Assembly (NCBI RefSeq): GCF_047345415.1
Contig: NZ_JBLFEP010000002.1
Location: forward strand, 930,001 to 994,000
Length of the DNA: 64,000 bases
Reading direction: 5' to 3'
Origin: Maribacter_C sp947494565
Lineage (GTDB): Bacteria > Bacteroidota > Bacteroidia > Flavobacteriales > Flavobacteriaceae
Both the position numbers and the translations under genes were made by a program. Below, piece after piece: positions 53,587 to 63,329 of the stretch. The notes beneath the pieces were generated by a model. The model searched no databases. It saw nothing but the letters and a program-made list of their open reading frames with translations, and was not told the origin of the DNA. The stretch's first letter is position 1, and every line of letters starts with the position of its first letter.

Positions 53587-53959
53587 ATATGTTCGTTAAT
53601 ATACATTGTTTACAAAAGTTATAGATTAGAGTTTGCACTAAATTGGTTTTAGTACACCTTTCTTATAATTTTTAAAATGATTTCGTAAAAACTAGGGGTG
53701 TACCTGTACTGTAAAGGTTTTTTTGTACCATTGTTCAGAACCGCTTGAATGCTTAAGTAATTTAAAGACCCCATTGTATTTAAGACTTTATGGAGGAGTG
53801 TTTGATTTACCTATTCGCAGTTGATCGCAACTGTTTTCTTTTTTTTGCAGTCGAAGGTAATCTCTTTTACCAAAATTAGGATGCTTTAAAAACATTGTGA
53901 TTCTGTACCCATGCAATAAAAAAAGGCTCCCGATTTCTCGAAAGCCCTTTATTTGCTAG
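53587..53959. other. Intergenic region at the tRNA end of the accessory stretch
   Basis: No gene. It holds the tRNA terminator at 53917-53946. No attachment-site-like duplicate of the tRNA 3' end was found elsewhere in the window by eye. Confidence 0.5.
53917..53946 (-). terminator. Terminator of the initiator tRNA gene
   Basis: In the minus direction GGCTTTC...GGGAGCC forms a 7-bp stem (with two G-T pairs) and an 8-base loop at 53925-53946, followed by seven T residues at 53918-53924. It begins 14 bases past the tRNA end. Confidence 0.75.
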
Positions 53960-54032
<73 letters not shown>

Positions 54033-54238
54033 ATGTATGTTTACCGGTGCATCGCTACACCTTATTTATTTCACTTGTTTTGCAACTTCAGGCCATAACC
54101 CTGACGAAATAAAAACACGCTACTATTTGTAACGGGCGACAAATATACAACGGTTTCTTGGTTTAATCAATACTTGTGCAAATAATATTTCTTCGCATGC
54201 CGCTTCTAGAAAACCTGAAAATCCATACCTTCGAAATC

Positions 54239-55600
54239 ATGGAAATACTCAATACTATTCTAGCGAAGGCCAATGACTTTGCGAATTGGCCGATGTTTGT
54301 CTTGTTGATAGGGGGTGGACTTTTTCTGGCCTTTTATTCAAAATTGCTGCCGTACCGCTTCTTTGGTCATGCCATTGCAATTGTCAGGGGAAAATATGAC
54401 GATAAAAATGCGAAAGGTGATGTTAGTTCTCTACAAGCCCTATCAGCGGCAGTGGCTGCCACGGTAGGTTTGGGCAATATTTCGGGAGTGGCATTGGCAA
54501 TTCATAGAGGTGGCCCGGGCGTTGTTTTTTGGATATGGATGACCGCCCTTATTGGCATGTGTATTAAATTTTATTCCGGTAGTTTGTCCATTATGTTCCG
54601 CGGAGAAGATTCGGAGGGCAAGCTGCAGGGTGGACCAATGTTCTATATTACGCAAGGATTGGGTAAAAAATGGAAACCCTTGGCCACATTTTTCTGTATA
54701 GCCGGCATGTTCGGATTTTTAGGGGTATTCACAGCAAATCAGTTTACCGAGACCTTTGTGAATGTCATCAAGCCATCCGAAACTTTTTTTCAGATGAGTG
54801 AGTTTAACTGGAAACTCACCATTGGTATAGTTCTCGCTATAATTACATCTTTCGTTATTTTCGGCGGGTTGTCAAAAATTGCAAAAGTTGCGACAGCTAT
54901 TGTTCCGGCGATGGTCATGATCTATTTGGGGGCAGTAATTTTGGTCATGGTAATGAATTCATCGCAAGTGCTACCTTCGTTGAAACTGATTTTTTCAGAA
55001 GCTTGGAATTTTAATACTATCATTACCGGAGGTTTTTGGGGCCTGGTCATCGTCGGGGTGAAAAGGGCGATGTTCTCCAATGAGGCCGGTTTGGGTAGTG
55101 CCCCTATGTATCATGGACAATCAAAAAATGACGAGCCCATTCGTGAGGGGTTGGTTTCTATGCTGGGCCCTTTTATCGATACCATTCTGGTGTGTACATT
55201 TACAGCAATAGTAATAATCTTAAGTGGAGCATATTTAGAAGATACCGATGGCATTGTCATGACGTTAAGTGCTTTTAGAACTACATTATTCGGCTATGGA
55301 GATTATTTGTTAATGATTATCGTAGCGGCTTTTGCACTGTCCACCCTCTTTACGTATTCATACTATGGCGTCAAGTGTCTTTCTTTTTTGACCAACGCCA
55401 AAATTGGGAAATATTATAACCATTATTTCGTAATAACCATTGTTTTGGCTGCCGTGGTATCTTTGGATTTCGTTACCTATTTGATTGATTTATCCTATGC
55501 TTTAATGGTGATTCCGAATATGATAGCGGTATTGTTGCTGGCCCCTAAAGTCAATGTGGCTGCCAAGACCTATTTTGCCAAATTGAAAAAGTCGTCTTGA
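54239..55600 (+). CDS. Alanine/glycine:cation symporter (AGCS) family
   Basis: A 453-residue inner-membrane transporter with about 11 helices. ATG 54239 is chosen because the conserved N-terminus (LNTILAKANDF) begins there; upstream in-frame starts at 54176 and 54197 add a leader with no family match. Typical AGCS signatures are seen: SSLQALSAAVAATVGLGNISGVALA, the GPGVVFWIWMTALIGM and GGPMFYITQGLG segments, and FSNEAGLGSAPMYHG. It carries small neutral amino acids in with sodium or protons. It is divergent from the initiator tRNA gene. Confidence 0.94.
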   Translation: MEILNTILAKANDFANWPMFVLLIGGGLFLAFYSKLLPYRFFGHAIAIVRGKYDDKNAKGDVSSLQALSAAVAATVGLGNISGVALAIHRGGPGVVFWIWMTALIGMCIKFYSGSLSIMFRGEDSEGKLQGGPMFYITQGLGKKWKPLATFFCIAGMFGFLGVFTANQFTETFVNVIKPSETFFQMSEFNWKLTIGIVLAIITSFVIFGGLSKIAKVATAIVPAMVMIYLGAVILVMVMNSSQVLPSLKLIFSEAWNFNTIITGGFWGLVIVGVKRAMFSNEAGLGSAPMYHGQSKNDEPIREGLVSMLGPFIDTILVCTFTAIVIILSGAYLEDTDGIVMTLSAFRTTLFGYGDYLLMIIVAAFALSTLFTYSYYGVKCLSFLTNAKIGKYYNHYFVITIVLAAVVSLDFVTYLIDLSYALMVIPNMIAVLLLAPKVNVAAKTYFAKLKKSS

Positions 55601-55641
55601 TGACATTTTGTTTTCCTTTCGATATATAGGAAAACAACATC

Positions 55642-56430
55642 ATGGGAAAACCAAATTTGAAGCTTTTTACAATACTGTGCATTACAGTGTTGATTTCTTG
55701 TACTAAAGACGATGGCCCTGAAACGAACGCTAATGATCTGCAAGCGGTCCAGGCCCAGTTTTGCAATAACTTTCAAGGCCCGGCCGCCGCGTATTGGAAC
55801 ATGTCCAACGGTGTTTTCTTGCCCCTACCTGAATTTCCGATTATCAAGAACCCGGGCGGGCGTATTACGAACGACCAACAGCCCTTATTAAGTTTGTCCT
55901 ATCCCGTAGGATATCGGGGTTTTCAGATCATAGACGCCCAGACCGCCACATTAGGATTGGATATTCTCAGAAACGATAACGCCGTTTTCTTCCGATGGGT
56001 TCCTGTTTCGACCTCTTTTGGGCTGACCGACTTTGATCAGATCATTGCGCGCGAGATCAATACCATGTTTGCCGTATTGGGCTATGATCCCAATAATGGT
56101 TTTGAGGCCGAATGTCGCCGAAGCGTAAATCAACCCTTCGAAGGATTATTGGTGAATTTTAACGCACGTCTGTTGCGCTTTGGAAATTTTACCGCCATTG
56201 TATGGGTACGTTCGATACTTGTACCGGGTCTGGGATCTGTTAATTCGGCCATCCAGATCGCTGCGGCACCGACTGCCGAATTTGATGCACGTACCTTGGA
56301 TACCTTTTTACCCTTCAATTTTCAATTGCACGTACGGCCCGATGGTGGTGGTTTTGTCGATAACGATGGCGATGGCTCCCCGGCACATTTAGACCCTGAT
56401 GATAATGACCCCAACGTACGTGGAACATAG
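55642..56430 (+). CDS. Lipoprotein of unknown function with Ca-binding-like tail
   Basis: A 262-residue lipoprotein (lipobox VLISC, Cys20). The body has no recognised domain. The C-terminus is a D-x-D-G-D-G-rich thrombospondin/EF-hand-like stretch (FVDNDGDGSPAHLDPDDNDP), typical of calcium-dependent surface proteins. It follows the symporter by 41 bases and ends 28 bases before a bidirectional hairpin. Confidence 0.65.
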   Translation: MGKPNLKLFTILCITVLISCTKDDGPETNANDLQAVQAQFCNNFQGPAAAYWNMSNGVFLPLPEFPIIKNPGGRITNDQQPLLSLSYPVGYRGFQIIDAQTATLGLDILRNDNAVFFRWVPVSTSFGLTDFDQIIAREINTMFAVLGYDPNNGFEAECRRSVNQPFEGLLVNFNARLLRFGNFTAIVWVRSILVPGLGSVNSAIQIAAAPTAEFDARTLDTFLPFNFQLHVRPDGGGFVDNDGDGSPAHLDPDDNDPNVRGT

Positions 56431-56457
56431 TCTGAGTTAGTAGTTAGTTGCAGTTGC

Positions 56458-56490
56458 AAAGGCCTCCCTTTAACCAGTGGAGGCCTTTTT
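56458..56490 (+). terminator. Hairpin terminator, between convergent genes
   Basis: AAAGGCCTCC (56458-56467) and GGAGGCCTTT (56479-56488) form a perfect 10-bp stem around an 11-base loop, followed on the plus strand by more T residues. It ends the lipoprotein transcript. The last codons and stop (TAA, 56470-56472) of the converging CHAT gene lie inside the loop and right arm, so the element has to satisfy both. Confidence 0.8.
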
Positions 56491-59400
56491 GTTATAGAAC
56501 AAAAGACCTATAACTGAAACTAGGGCCAGAGCTCCTAACCACCAGAACCAATTGCCCGAACTTGACAATTCAATCGGTGCGGTATCTCCCATTAGTATAA
56601 GTCCTGCCCAATATTGTGGGTGTAACGTTCTGCCTTCGGCGACGGCCAAATAATCGAGCTTGGCTTTACGAAGGGCTTCATCCTTGGGTAGTCCCTCTTC
56701 CAAATAGTTGTAGAAAAACGTCAAGATTTCTGTACTTGATTGCTCATCGATCTGCCAAAGGCTGGTCAAAATACTCTCGCTACCCGCATAGTTGAAGGCA
56801 TGGGCCAATGAAATCATTCCCTCTCCCGGTTGATAGGTGGGTTTCCCGGTTTCGCAAGCGGTCAAAATCGCCAAATTTGAATTCAGATTCTGATTGTAGA
56901 TTTCATAGGTATATAGATAGTTGTCATTGATATTCGTCGAATCCGAGACGTTTTTTGCAAAGACCAAACGTGAAAGTTCGGGACTGATATTATTCGATTC
57001 CGCATGGGTGCCGATATGGATGATTTTGTGTTCTTTGGCCTTTTCGGTGAATAGTTGTTTTGAAGCTTTTACATTGAGAAATGAGGTACCATCGTATTTT
57101 TTTGAAAATCGTTCGGCAATCTCTGAAATAAAGGGTTGAGGGAGTAATGTCAGGTATGTTTTGTCTAAATCTATAGAGTCGGAAATGGCCAAGGCGTACT
57201 CGTTTTTCATTCGCTTGTCAAATGCAGGGGCGAATGCGATAAAATCATTTTCATAGCGAACGGGAGCTCTTTTTTCATCCAATAACAACAGACTGTAGTT
57301 GTACGAAATAGAATATGTTGCCATCAAAATTTGTTGGGCCAAAGTTTCGAAGGAGCTTACCTCTTCAGGGCTGAGTAATTCAAAGCTGAGATTGAACAAT
57401 TCCCTATCTGGAAATATGAGAAGTTTGTTTGTTGAAATATAGGGTTCTAACGGTTTCCAGAGTTGGTTGTATAAGTGATTGGAAGCTCTAGAAAAAATGG
57501 AGAGGTTTTGATTGAGATCTGATAGCTCATCGATTTTACGGCTAAGATTTTCCGCGGAAAGTGGCACTAGTTTTTCCAACTTGGAATCTGCCACATAAGC
57601 ATAAAGCTGTTCGGAAATAAAAAGAAATCGAATTAAAGTGGTGTTTTTCGGGATTTGCTCTTTCAAATTAGCAAGCGGAATGGATATGGTAGCGTATCGC
57701 ATTTCATAGTACTTGGGATGCGATATTTTTAACGAATCTAGAAAAAGATTCCATGTATGGATGTTTTTTAAATAAGTGGTGTCATTATCGATTTTGGCAT
57801 TCACTTTTTCACGAAGATAGTTTTCGCGTTGTGCGATTTCCTTCCCAATATGAAATGATGATGTGTTTTGCGATAGATGTAACCGAGAACGAATTTTGGT
57901 GTAAATCGATGACTCGTGAAAAGTGAGAATGTTTTTTAAATAATTCGAATTTGGGTTTAGCTGGTGTAACTCAAGATTGATTTTCTTGCCAAAATCAAAG
58001 ACGTTCTCATGGTCTTGAATAAGACTGCCAACATCATTTTGATTGATACGCAAAGCTTTGCTTTGCTCTAACATGCGAATTGCTTTGTCCAATTGTTTGG
58101 AGAGTTTTTTGAGCGATGTCTCGTTTTGTTCGTCGTTCAAGAAGTATATCGCCTTGGTATTCATCGCGATCATTTGCGCTTTGAACATATTCGCTACGCC
58201 ATTGGAAGTATCTTGGTCTAAAAAATCTTGTGTAGCCGTTTCGACATAGGCGTAATCTTTTAAAATATCACCTGCTTTGGCTTTTGTATATAGTACGGCA
58301 TCTACGAGCCTACCACTTTCCGAGGCACCTGTATGGGCATTTTCCAATATGCGAATGGCGTCATGTCCTTTTCCAATGTGCGCATAACTAAGCGCAAGGT
58401 TCATCATACCGAACAGCCGATCACTGCTAAATGCTTTTTCCTGTGCTTGGCGATGAAATTCATCGCCAAGGGTATAGTATTTTGCCGCCTCGGCATAGTT
58501 CTTTTTGCCGTAAAGGGCCCCTCCTAAGATGGTAAAAAGATTGGCTTTTAATAAGGCGTTTTCCCCTTCCATTTGGGCAAGTGAGGCTTCCGCTTCCTTG
58601 CAGAGGGCTATAGCGGATTCAAAATCTTTGTTCAAATTTTTTGCTTCCGCTAAGAGGGTGATGGCGGAAAAATACTCCAATAAATGTGGTTCAAAAGTGG
58701 CCTTTGCATGATTATAGGCCAAGTTGGATATCCTCTCGCACATCGCATAGTCCCCGGTCTGCTCATATAAAGAGACCAGATTGCGGTAAGCCAACGATAA
58801 GTTGCGTTGCGAACGATAGCGTAGCGGATGTTTTTTTTCGGTCCTTAAGAACTTGTTGTTTAAATGAATACAGTCTACTGCGAGGGTCATGGCCTCTTCA
58901 TATTTGTTTTGACTCTGCTTTAAAAGCACCATATTCGCCTTGACGGCCGCAGGAAAATACAATTGGTTTTCACTGTTGCTTTCCATGACGTCTATTTTAA
59001 GGAGCGCTTGATTATAGTAAAAAAGTGCACTATCGGGTTTTGATGTGAGGTACATCAGTGCTCCCATATAATTTAAAACACGTGGTGCGATCTTGAATTT
59101 CATTTCTGGGTTCGCCTGTAACTTTTGATGGGCTTTTCTAGTGTTTTCTTCGAACGTAACAATGTTTCCCGAACGTAATCCGTACTCTCCTAAGTAATAC
59201 AAAACTTCGGTCAGCATTTCTTGATTGTTTAGGGGTACCGCATATGACTTGGCGATGCTGGCGATTTCAAACGCTTTGTTGGCATTTCCCTTTTCATTAT
59301 AAAGCTTTGATATGGCCAGATGGGAATGAAATAGTGCTTCTTTGGAACGGGATTTCAGTTTAATTTCTTGAAACATATCCAGAGCTCTCGGAAACGATTT

Positions 59401-59646
59401 TTGAGGGTGGGTCGTGAGTTCGATTTTGCCCAACCAATAGACCACTTTTGCAAGTGCATTATAATCGTTCCGCAATTTTGCCTGCGCTATTCGTGCATCA
59501 ATCCGCATTTGGGCCTTTTGAATACTGTCTTGAATGACAAGTTGACTGATTTCACTGTTGAATTGGGTAGCTTCGTTTTGAGCATTTCCCACAAGGTGAA
59601 AACCCACAAGGAAGAAAACAAATACTATTTTAAATACCCTGTACAT
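56470..59646 (-). CDS. Exported, membrane-anchored TPR-CHAT caspase-like protease
   Basis: A 1058-residue protein. Signal peptide FVFFLVGFHLVGNAQ, then a long TPR solenoid (about residues 30-620), and a CHAT (caspase HetF-associated with TPRs) domain at the C-terminal side. The catalytic pair is intact: His881 in HIGTHA and Cys931 in LTACETG. It is followed by the usual EGMISLAHAFNYAGSESILTSLW stretch. A C-terminal transmembrane helix (WFWWLGALALVSVIGLLFY, about 1033-1051) and a short basic tail suggest a periplasmic protease anchored in the inner membrane. It starts by a one-base overlap with the anti-sigma-like gene, so production is tightly linked. The substrate is unknown; see the findings. 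Confidence 0.9.
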   Translation of the reverse strand: MYRVFKIVFVFFLVGFHLVGNAQNEATQFNSEISQLVIQDSIQKAQMRIDARIAQAKLRNDYNALAKVVYWLGKIELTTHPQKSFPRALDMFQEIKLKSRSKEALFHSHLAISKLYNEKGNANKAFEIASIAKSYAVPLNNQEMLTEVLYYLGEYGLRSGNIVTFEENTRKAHQKLQANPEMKFKIAPRVLNYMGALMYLTSKPDSALFYYNQALLKIDVMESNSENQLYFPAAVKANMVLLKQSQNKYEEAMTLAVDCIHLNNKFLRTEKKHPLRYRSQRNLSLAYRNLVSLYEQTGDYAMCERISNLAYNHAKATFEPHLLEYFSAITLLAEAKNLNKDFESAIALCKEAEASLAQMEGENALLKANLFTILGGALYGKKNYAEAAKYYTLGDEFHRQAQEKAFSSDRLFGMMNLALSYAHIGKGHDAIRILENAHTGASESGRLVDAVLYTKAKAGDILKDYAYVETATQDFLDQDTSNGVANMFKAQMIAMNTKAIYFLNDEQNETSLKKLSKQLDKAIRMLEQSKALRINQNDVGSLIQDHENVFDFGKKINLELHQLNPNSNYLKNILTFHESSIYTKIRSRLHLSQNTSSFHIGKEIAQRENYLREKVNAKIDNDTTYLKNIHTWNLFLDSLKISHPKYYEMRYATISIPLANLKEQIPKNTTLIRFLFISEQLYAYVADSKLEKLVPLSAENLSRKIDELSDLNQNLSIFSRASNHLYNQLWKPLEPYISTNKLLIFPDRELFNLSFELLSPEEVSSFETLAQQILMATYSISYNYSLLLLDEKRAPVRYENDFIAFAPAFDKRMKNEYALAISDSIDLDKTYLTLLPQPFISEIAERFSKKYDGTSFLNVKASKQLFTEKAKEHKIIHIGTHAESNNISPELSRLVFAKNVSDSTNINDNYLYTYEIYNQNLNSNLAILTACETGKPTYQPGEGMISLAHAFNYAGSESILTSLWQIDEQSSTEILTFFYNYLEEGLPKDEALRKAKLDYLAVAEGRTLHPQYWAGLILMGDTAPIELSSSGNWFWWLGALALVSVIGLLFYNKKASTG

Positions 59647-60395
59647 TATTGATTTTGAAGTAGCGTTTGAGAGAGCTCTTTGGCTTTCTTGAGGTCACTT
59701 GACTCCAAGAAGTCAATTGCTTTTTTTCGATTCCCTGATTTCAAATGAATCAAACCCAAGTAGTAATAGGCTTCCATTTCAAAATGGGTGCCTTTTGTTT
59801 GGATGGTATTTTCGAAAAAGGGAGTGGCTGTATTCGTGCTTCTATTGCCCAAGTGGGCCGAGCCCATAAAATAATTCAACGTATCGTTTGTAGGTTTTTT
59901 TTCAAGCAATTTTCCCCATTTCTCGATGGCAATATCGTAATGGCCTTGTTTGTAATCTACCATGGCCTCATAAAATTCGTAGTTGTCATTCGAGCCCATT
60001 ACGGTAGGTAAACCGGGGTCTTGTGTATAGTAATCATCGAATAGTCGTTCGTTAGGGGCGGTGCGATTGAAAAACCAAAAACCGCCTACGGACAGTAAAA
60101 GGAGTACAGTAGCAGCAATACGGAAATTGAACTTTCTTTTGGGACCGTTCAGCTGCCGTACGGGAACGCCATCCTCATCCATGTTCTGATGAAATTCTTG
60201 GAGTTTGGCACGCATTCCGGCTTCTTCTACGGTGTGAAACAGTGCTTTGAACGTATCGAATTCGTTCTGAAGATCCTGGTCTTCGATCATCTTGGTCTCA
60301 AAAGCCCCTCTTTCTTCAACGGTCATTTGCCCAAGAAGATAGCGCTCAAACAATTCTTGTCGTTCTTCTGATATGTATTTGGGGTACTTATCCAT
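59646..60395 (-). CDS. Single-pass anti-sigma-like protein with exported TPR domain
   Basis: A 249-residue protein with a helical N-terminal region of about 85 residues resembling anti-sigma proteins (RQELFERYLLGQMTVEE then a second helical stretch). A basic KRKFN precedes one transmembrane helix (FRIAATVLLLLSVGGFWFF, about residues 91-109), and the C-terminus has two or more TPR-like pairs (GHYDIAIEKWGKLLEKKP, YYYLGLIHLKSGNRKKAIDF). The N-terminus should be cytoplasmic and the TPR part periplasmic. No zinc HxxxCxxC motif is seen. It overlaps the sigma gene by eight bases and the CHAT gene by one. Confidence 0.82.
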   Translation of the reverse strand: MDKYPKYISEERQELFERYLLGQMTVEERGAFETKMIEDQDLQNEFDTFKALFHTVEEAGMRAKLQEFHQNMDEDGVPVRQLNGPKRKFNFRIAATVLLLLSVGGFWFFNRTAPNERLFDDYYTQDPGLPTVMGSNDNYEFYEAMVDYKQGHYDIAIEKWGKLLEKKPTNDTLNYFMGSAHLGNRSTNTATPFFENTIQTKGTHFEMEAYYYLGLIHLKSGNRKKAIDFLESSDLKKAKELSQTLLQNQ

Positions 60396-60960
60396 TATTT
60401 TTTATTTCCAAGGTCAACTTCCGCAACTTTTCCATACAGCGGTACTTTTGATTTCTTGCAGAGGCCGAAGCCAAATTCAACGTTCGTGCGATAGCATCCA
60501 TTGACTTTCGTTCAAAATAGAACAGGTTCAATAGTACTTTACAATTTTCACCCAATTGCGCCAAGGCTTGTTGCATTGCCTTTCTTTTGGTTTCTTCTTC
60601 GCTTTCATCCAATCCGCTAGTGTCATCCGCCGTAACGGATTTCAGTAGGTCAGGGCCCGACTTCTTTTTTTTGTATTCGGCCGAGCGCAGGTAGTCCGTC
60701 CATTTATTTTGGGCTATACGATACAAATAGGCTTCTACATTGGAATCTTCGGCCAATTTGTTGGCCTTGATGTTTTTCCAACACGCGATAAAAGCATCTT
60801 GAAAAATATCTTTTGCCTGGGTTTCATTGCCATTATTCTTTAAAACATAAATCTTTATTTTAGGAAATACACGCACATAAATTCCCTCTAAAACGTTGGT
60901 ATTGTTTTTTCGAAAACCCTGAACGAGCTGCTGGTTGGTTTGTTCTTGTGTATTCCCCAT
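60388..60960 (-). CDS. Sigma-70-family ECF-type RNA polymerase sigma factor
   Basis: A 190-residue sigma factor with region 2 (AKDIFQDAFIACWKNIKAN, EAYLYRIAQNKWTDYLR) and region 4 (LGENCKVLLNLFYFERKSMD, then AIARTLNLASASARNQKYRC with the helix-turn-helix), the size and layout of ECF factors. It is the first gene of a three-gene set with the anti-sigma-like and CHAT genes. It probably directs transcription of an envelope-stress or other regulon. Its own promoter is not obvious. Confidence 0.93.
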   Translation of the reverse strand: MGNTQEQTNQQLVQGFRKNNTNVLEGIYVRVFPKIKIYVLKNNGNETQAKDIFQDAFIACWKNIKANKLAEDSNVEAYLYRIAQNKWTDYLRSAEYKKKKSGPDLLKSVTADDTSGLDESEEETKRKAMQQALAQLGENCKVLLNLFYFERKSMDAIARTLNLASASARNQKYRCMEKLRKLTLEIKNNG

Positions 60961-61050
60961 ACTCTTGAAAGTACAGGGAATTTACAGATTTTCATTCGGT
61001 TATAAAATTTTCTCTATCTAACTCCTTTTTATGTCGATTAAATTCATCAT

Positions 61051-63288
61051 TTAATTAAAAATGGGAGTAATCGCTATGGTTACCGGCTCTATGGTTACTG
61101 AATTCACGAATTCTTGGGCCTTGGCTTCAGCTTGCCCCTCATTACAGCTGTTGAAAATTCGAATACTGCCTACGCCCGTGGTAAAGCTCAAAAGTCCGTC
61201 ACCGAGGTCTCCAACATTCAATGTGATTTCATCATTCACCAGTCCATTGCTTCGGGTAATGATTCCTTTATATCCTATGGCACCATCGACCGCTTCGAAT
61301 GCGGCTCGGTATGGTACAGGGCTGAACGCTTGAAAACCGATATCATTGGGACAGGTCGAATCGGGGATTTCCCTGAAATTGGGCTGCCTTTCAAAAGGTA
61401 CTGTAAATGATTCACAGGTTTTGATATTGTTGACGGTCATTTTGTCGCGCCCTGCTTCGGTAAGTACCCCTGTCATTTTGTTTCTGAAATATAGCACTAC
61501 CGTGACGGTCTCGGGGTTGTTGCCGTTTCCTAAATCAGATTCCAAAGCAGTACTGATATACGAAACAAAGTTGTTTTTTGAGACGATGGATACTCCAAAA
61601 TTATTGGCGTCATCCCCAATATCCTGAACTCTTCCTCCGAATTTGTTGCTAGTACTCCAATGAAATTCGAATTCTTCGACTTCTGGGTCGAAATCGGTAA
61701 TAACGGTTACCCGCAGTTCTGTGGCCTCTCCTAGGCATAGTTCGACATTATCTTGTTGCATTTCAACCACAGCATCAATTGATTTTACCGACCAGCTTTC
61801 AAAGTTGAAGGCTTCGGTACGCAGATTGCCAAAGTTCGCTCGGGTGTTGGTCGCCTTGATATTTTGGTCTATCGTACGCAAGATGACCTTTGTTCTGTCC
61901 AATCCGGTTTCGATAAGTTCTTGACTCTGAATGAATGTGTTTGGGAATTCCCCGTTTCCGGAAAGCGTCTGGTATACTTCCTGGAGCAGGTTCCTTAGAT
62001 CGTTGCTAAGCCTGATATCATCATAGAGTGCCGGTAAGAATAGTTTGGTGGCTTCCTTGAATTCATTTTGGATGACCCGCTGCATTACATCGGGATATTG
62101 CTCTAAAACGGGAAGAACACTATTGACCAGCGCGGCTTCCTTAGTACTCCCGAAAGGAGGCAACAGCGATTTGTTTCCACCGACATCGAGTAAGGTCGGA
62201 AGGAAGTAGTCAAGTATATAGGTCTTTTTGGTCAAATCGGTATAGATGCGCAATTCTTCTGCCGTCATGTTCCTTGCGTCTGCACGATCAAGGCCCGAGC
62301 CGATAAGAACTACCTCGTATTCAGCTACGAACTCGGTTGCCGGGTTTACCGGAAGTAAGATCGGCCCGGAGTCGGAGGCATTGTCAATTGATGCCTGTTG
62401 TGTGCTGATTTGTGCTAGTGGACTGCCAACTTCCAATTCGGCAATTTGATTTAACTTACCGGTTTCCAATTCAAAATTCCCCACCGGATTGTCCAAATAA
62501 TTCGCGATGTCCATGACATTGCCATTTCGGTCCGTAACGGATTTTTTATAGATAACAACTTCCGACCGGCGTGGAAGGGCGTTTTGAAGTCTGATATGTG
62601 TAGAGTCCACACTGGAGAGGGTAACACCACTTTTCGTGGCGTCATCCTTGAAGAATATCCTGGCTGATGACAGATTCGTATCCGTTTTTTTAGCTGTGAT
62701 TTGGCTGACTGTCGTTTCGAGTGCCGAAGTATACGTTCCGGCGCTATACATCATGGGGTCTTGTACAAAAAGATCCGTGATGCCGCTTACAAGACTGCTA
62801 AAACTGGGTAGTTTTCGCACATTGTCCAGAAAGGCCTTTTTTCCGCTTTCCGGAAGTAGGTAATAATCAAGGGCATAGTACAGCATTACTTCGGCCGTGG
62901 TCTCTAGGTTCAACTCTTTGCGATTGTCGGAGAGAAATCCGGCCAACAACACATTGTTCGAATCGTCAAGAAGGTACCCAAGTTCATAACTACCCGTGTT
63001 TATGGGAACTTCCGTAGCGACACCGTTTGTCAATGTAATCGTTTTTCCTAACGATTGGAAGGTGGTCGACATGAGGTTGACGTCGCTCTCGGCCGGAAGG
63101 CTCACCACCACATCTGCCATCTGAAATCCTCCTGTTGTAGGTGTTTCTGGTTCATCTGGATTCTCCGGGTCTTTTGGTTCTTCTTTTTGAACGGGGTCGA
63201 CCACGGTATCGATGGGGTCATCCGAACTGCAACCAAAGGGGAGAACCCATAAAATCAATAAGGTTAAAATGTATGTTGTGCGTTTCAT
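61051..63288 (-). CDS. Large lipoprotein of unknown function
   Basis: A 745-residue lipoprotein when started at ATG 63288, which gives signal and lipobox (VLPFGC, Cys20); an upstream Met at 63315 adds nine residues and is less likely. A proline/glutamate-rich linker follows the Cys. Most of the protein has no recognised domain. Long helices with DLTKKTYILDYFLPTLL and a beta-rich region near residues 520-640 (QDNVELCLGEATELRVTVIT, EEFEFHWSTSN) suggest an Ig-like module. It is the first gene upstream of the sigma set on the same strand but separated by 90 bases. Function unknown. Confidence 0.75.
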   Translation of the reverse strand: MKRTTYILTLLILWVLPFGCSSDDPIDTVVDPVQKEEPKDPENPDEPETPTTGGFQMADVVVSLPAESDVNLMSTTFQSLGKTITLTNGVATEVPINTGSYELGYLLDDSNNVLLAGFLSDNRKELNLETTAEVMLYYALDYYLLPESGKKAFLDNVRKLPSFSSLVSGITDLFVQDPMMYSAGTYTSALETTVSQITAKKTDTNLSSARIFFKDDATKSGVTLSSVDSTHIRLQNALPRRSEVVIYKKSVTDRNGNVMDIANYLDNPVGNFELETGKLNQIAELEVGSPLAQISTQQASIDNASDSGPILLPVNPATEFVAEYEVVLIGSGLDRADARNMTAEELRIYTDLTKKTYILDYFLPTLLDVGGNKSLLPPFGSTKEAALVNSVLPVLEQYPDVMQRVIQNEFKEATKLFLPALYDDIRLSNDLRNLLQEVYQTLSGNGEFPNTFIQSQELIETGLDRTKVILRTIDQNIKATNTRANFGNLRTEAFNFESWSVKSIDAVVEMQQDNVELCLGEATELRVTVITDFDPEVEEFEFHWSTSNKFGGRVQDIGDDANNFGVSIVSKNNFVSYISTALESDLGNGNNPETVTVVLYFRNKMTGVLTEAGRDKMTVNNIKTCESFTVPFERQPNFREIPDSTCPNDIGFQAFSPVPYRAAFEAVDGAIGYKGIITRSNGLVNDEITLNVGDLGDGLLSFTTGVGSIRIFNSCNEGQAEAKAQEFVNSVTIEPVTIAITPIFN

Positions 63289-63329
63289 AGTGTGTTTTTT
63301 GTTGATTATTTCCAATAGGCTTCAAGCTA

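Noticed and set aside
56470..60960. Type III-E CRISPR (Craspase) locus
   Set aside because: There is a TPR-CHAT and a sigma factor, but no gRAMP/Cas effector or repeat array, and the CHAT protein here is exported. Only the logic is similar.
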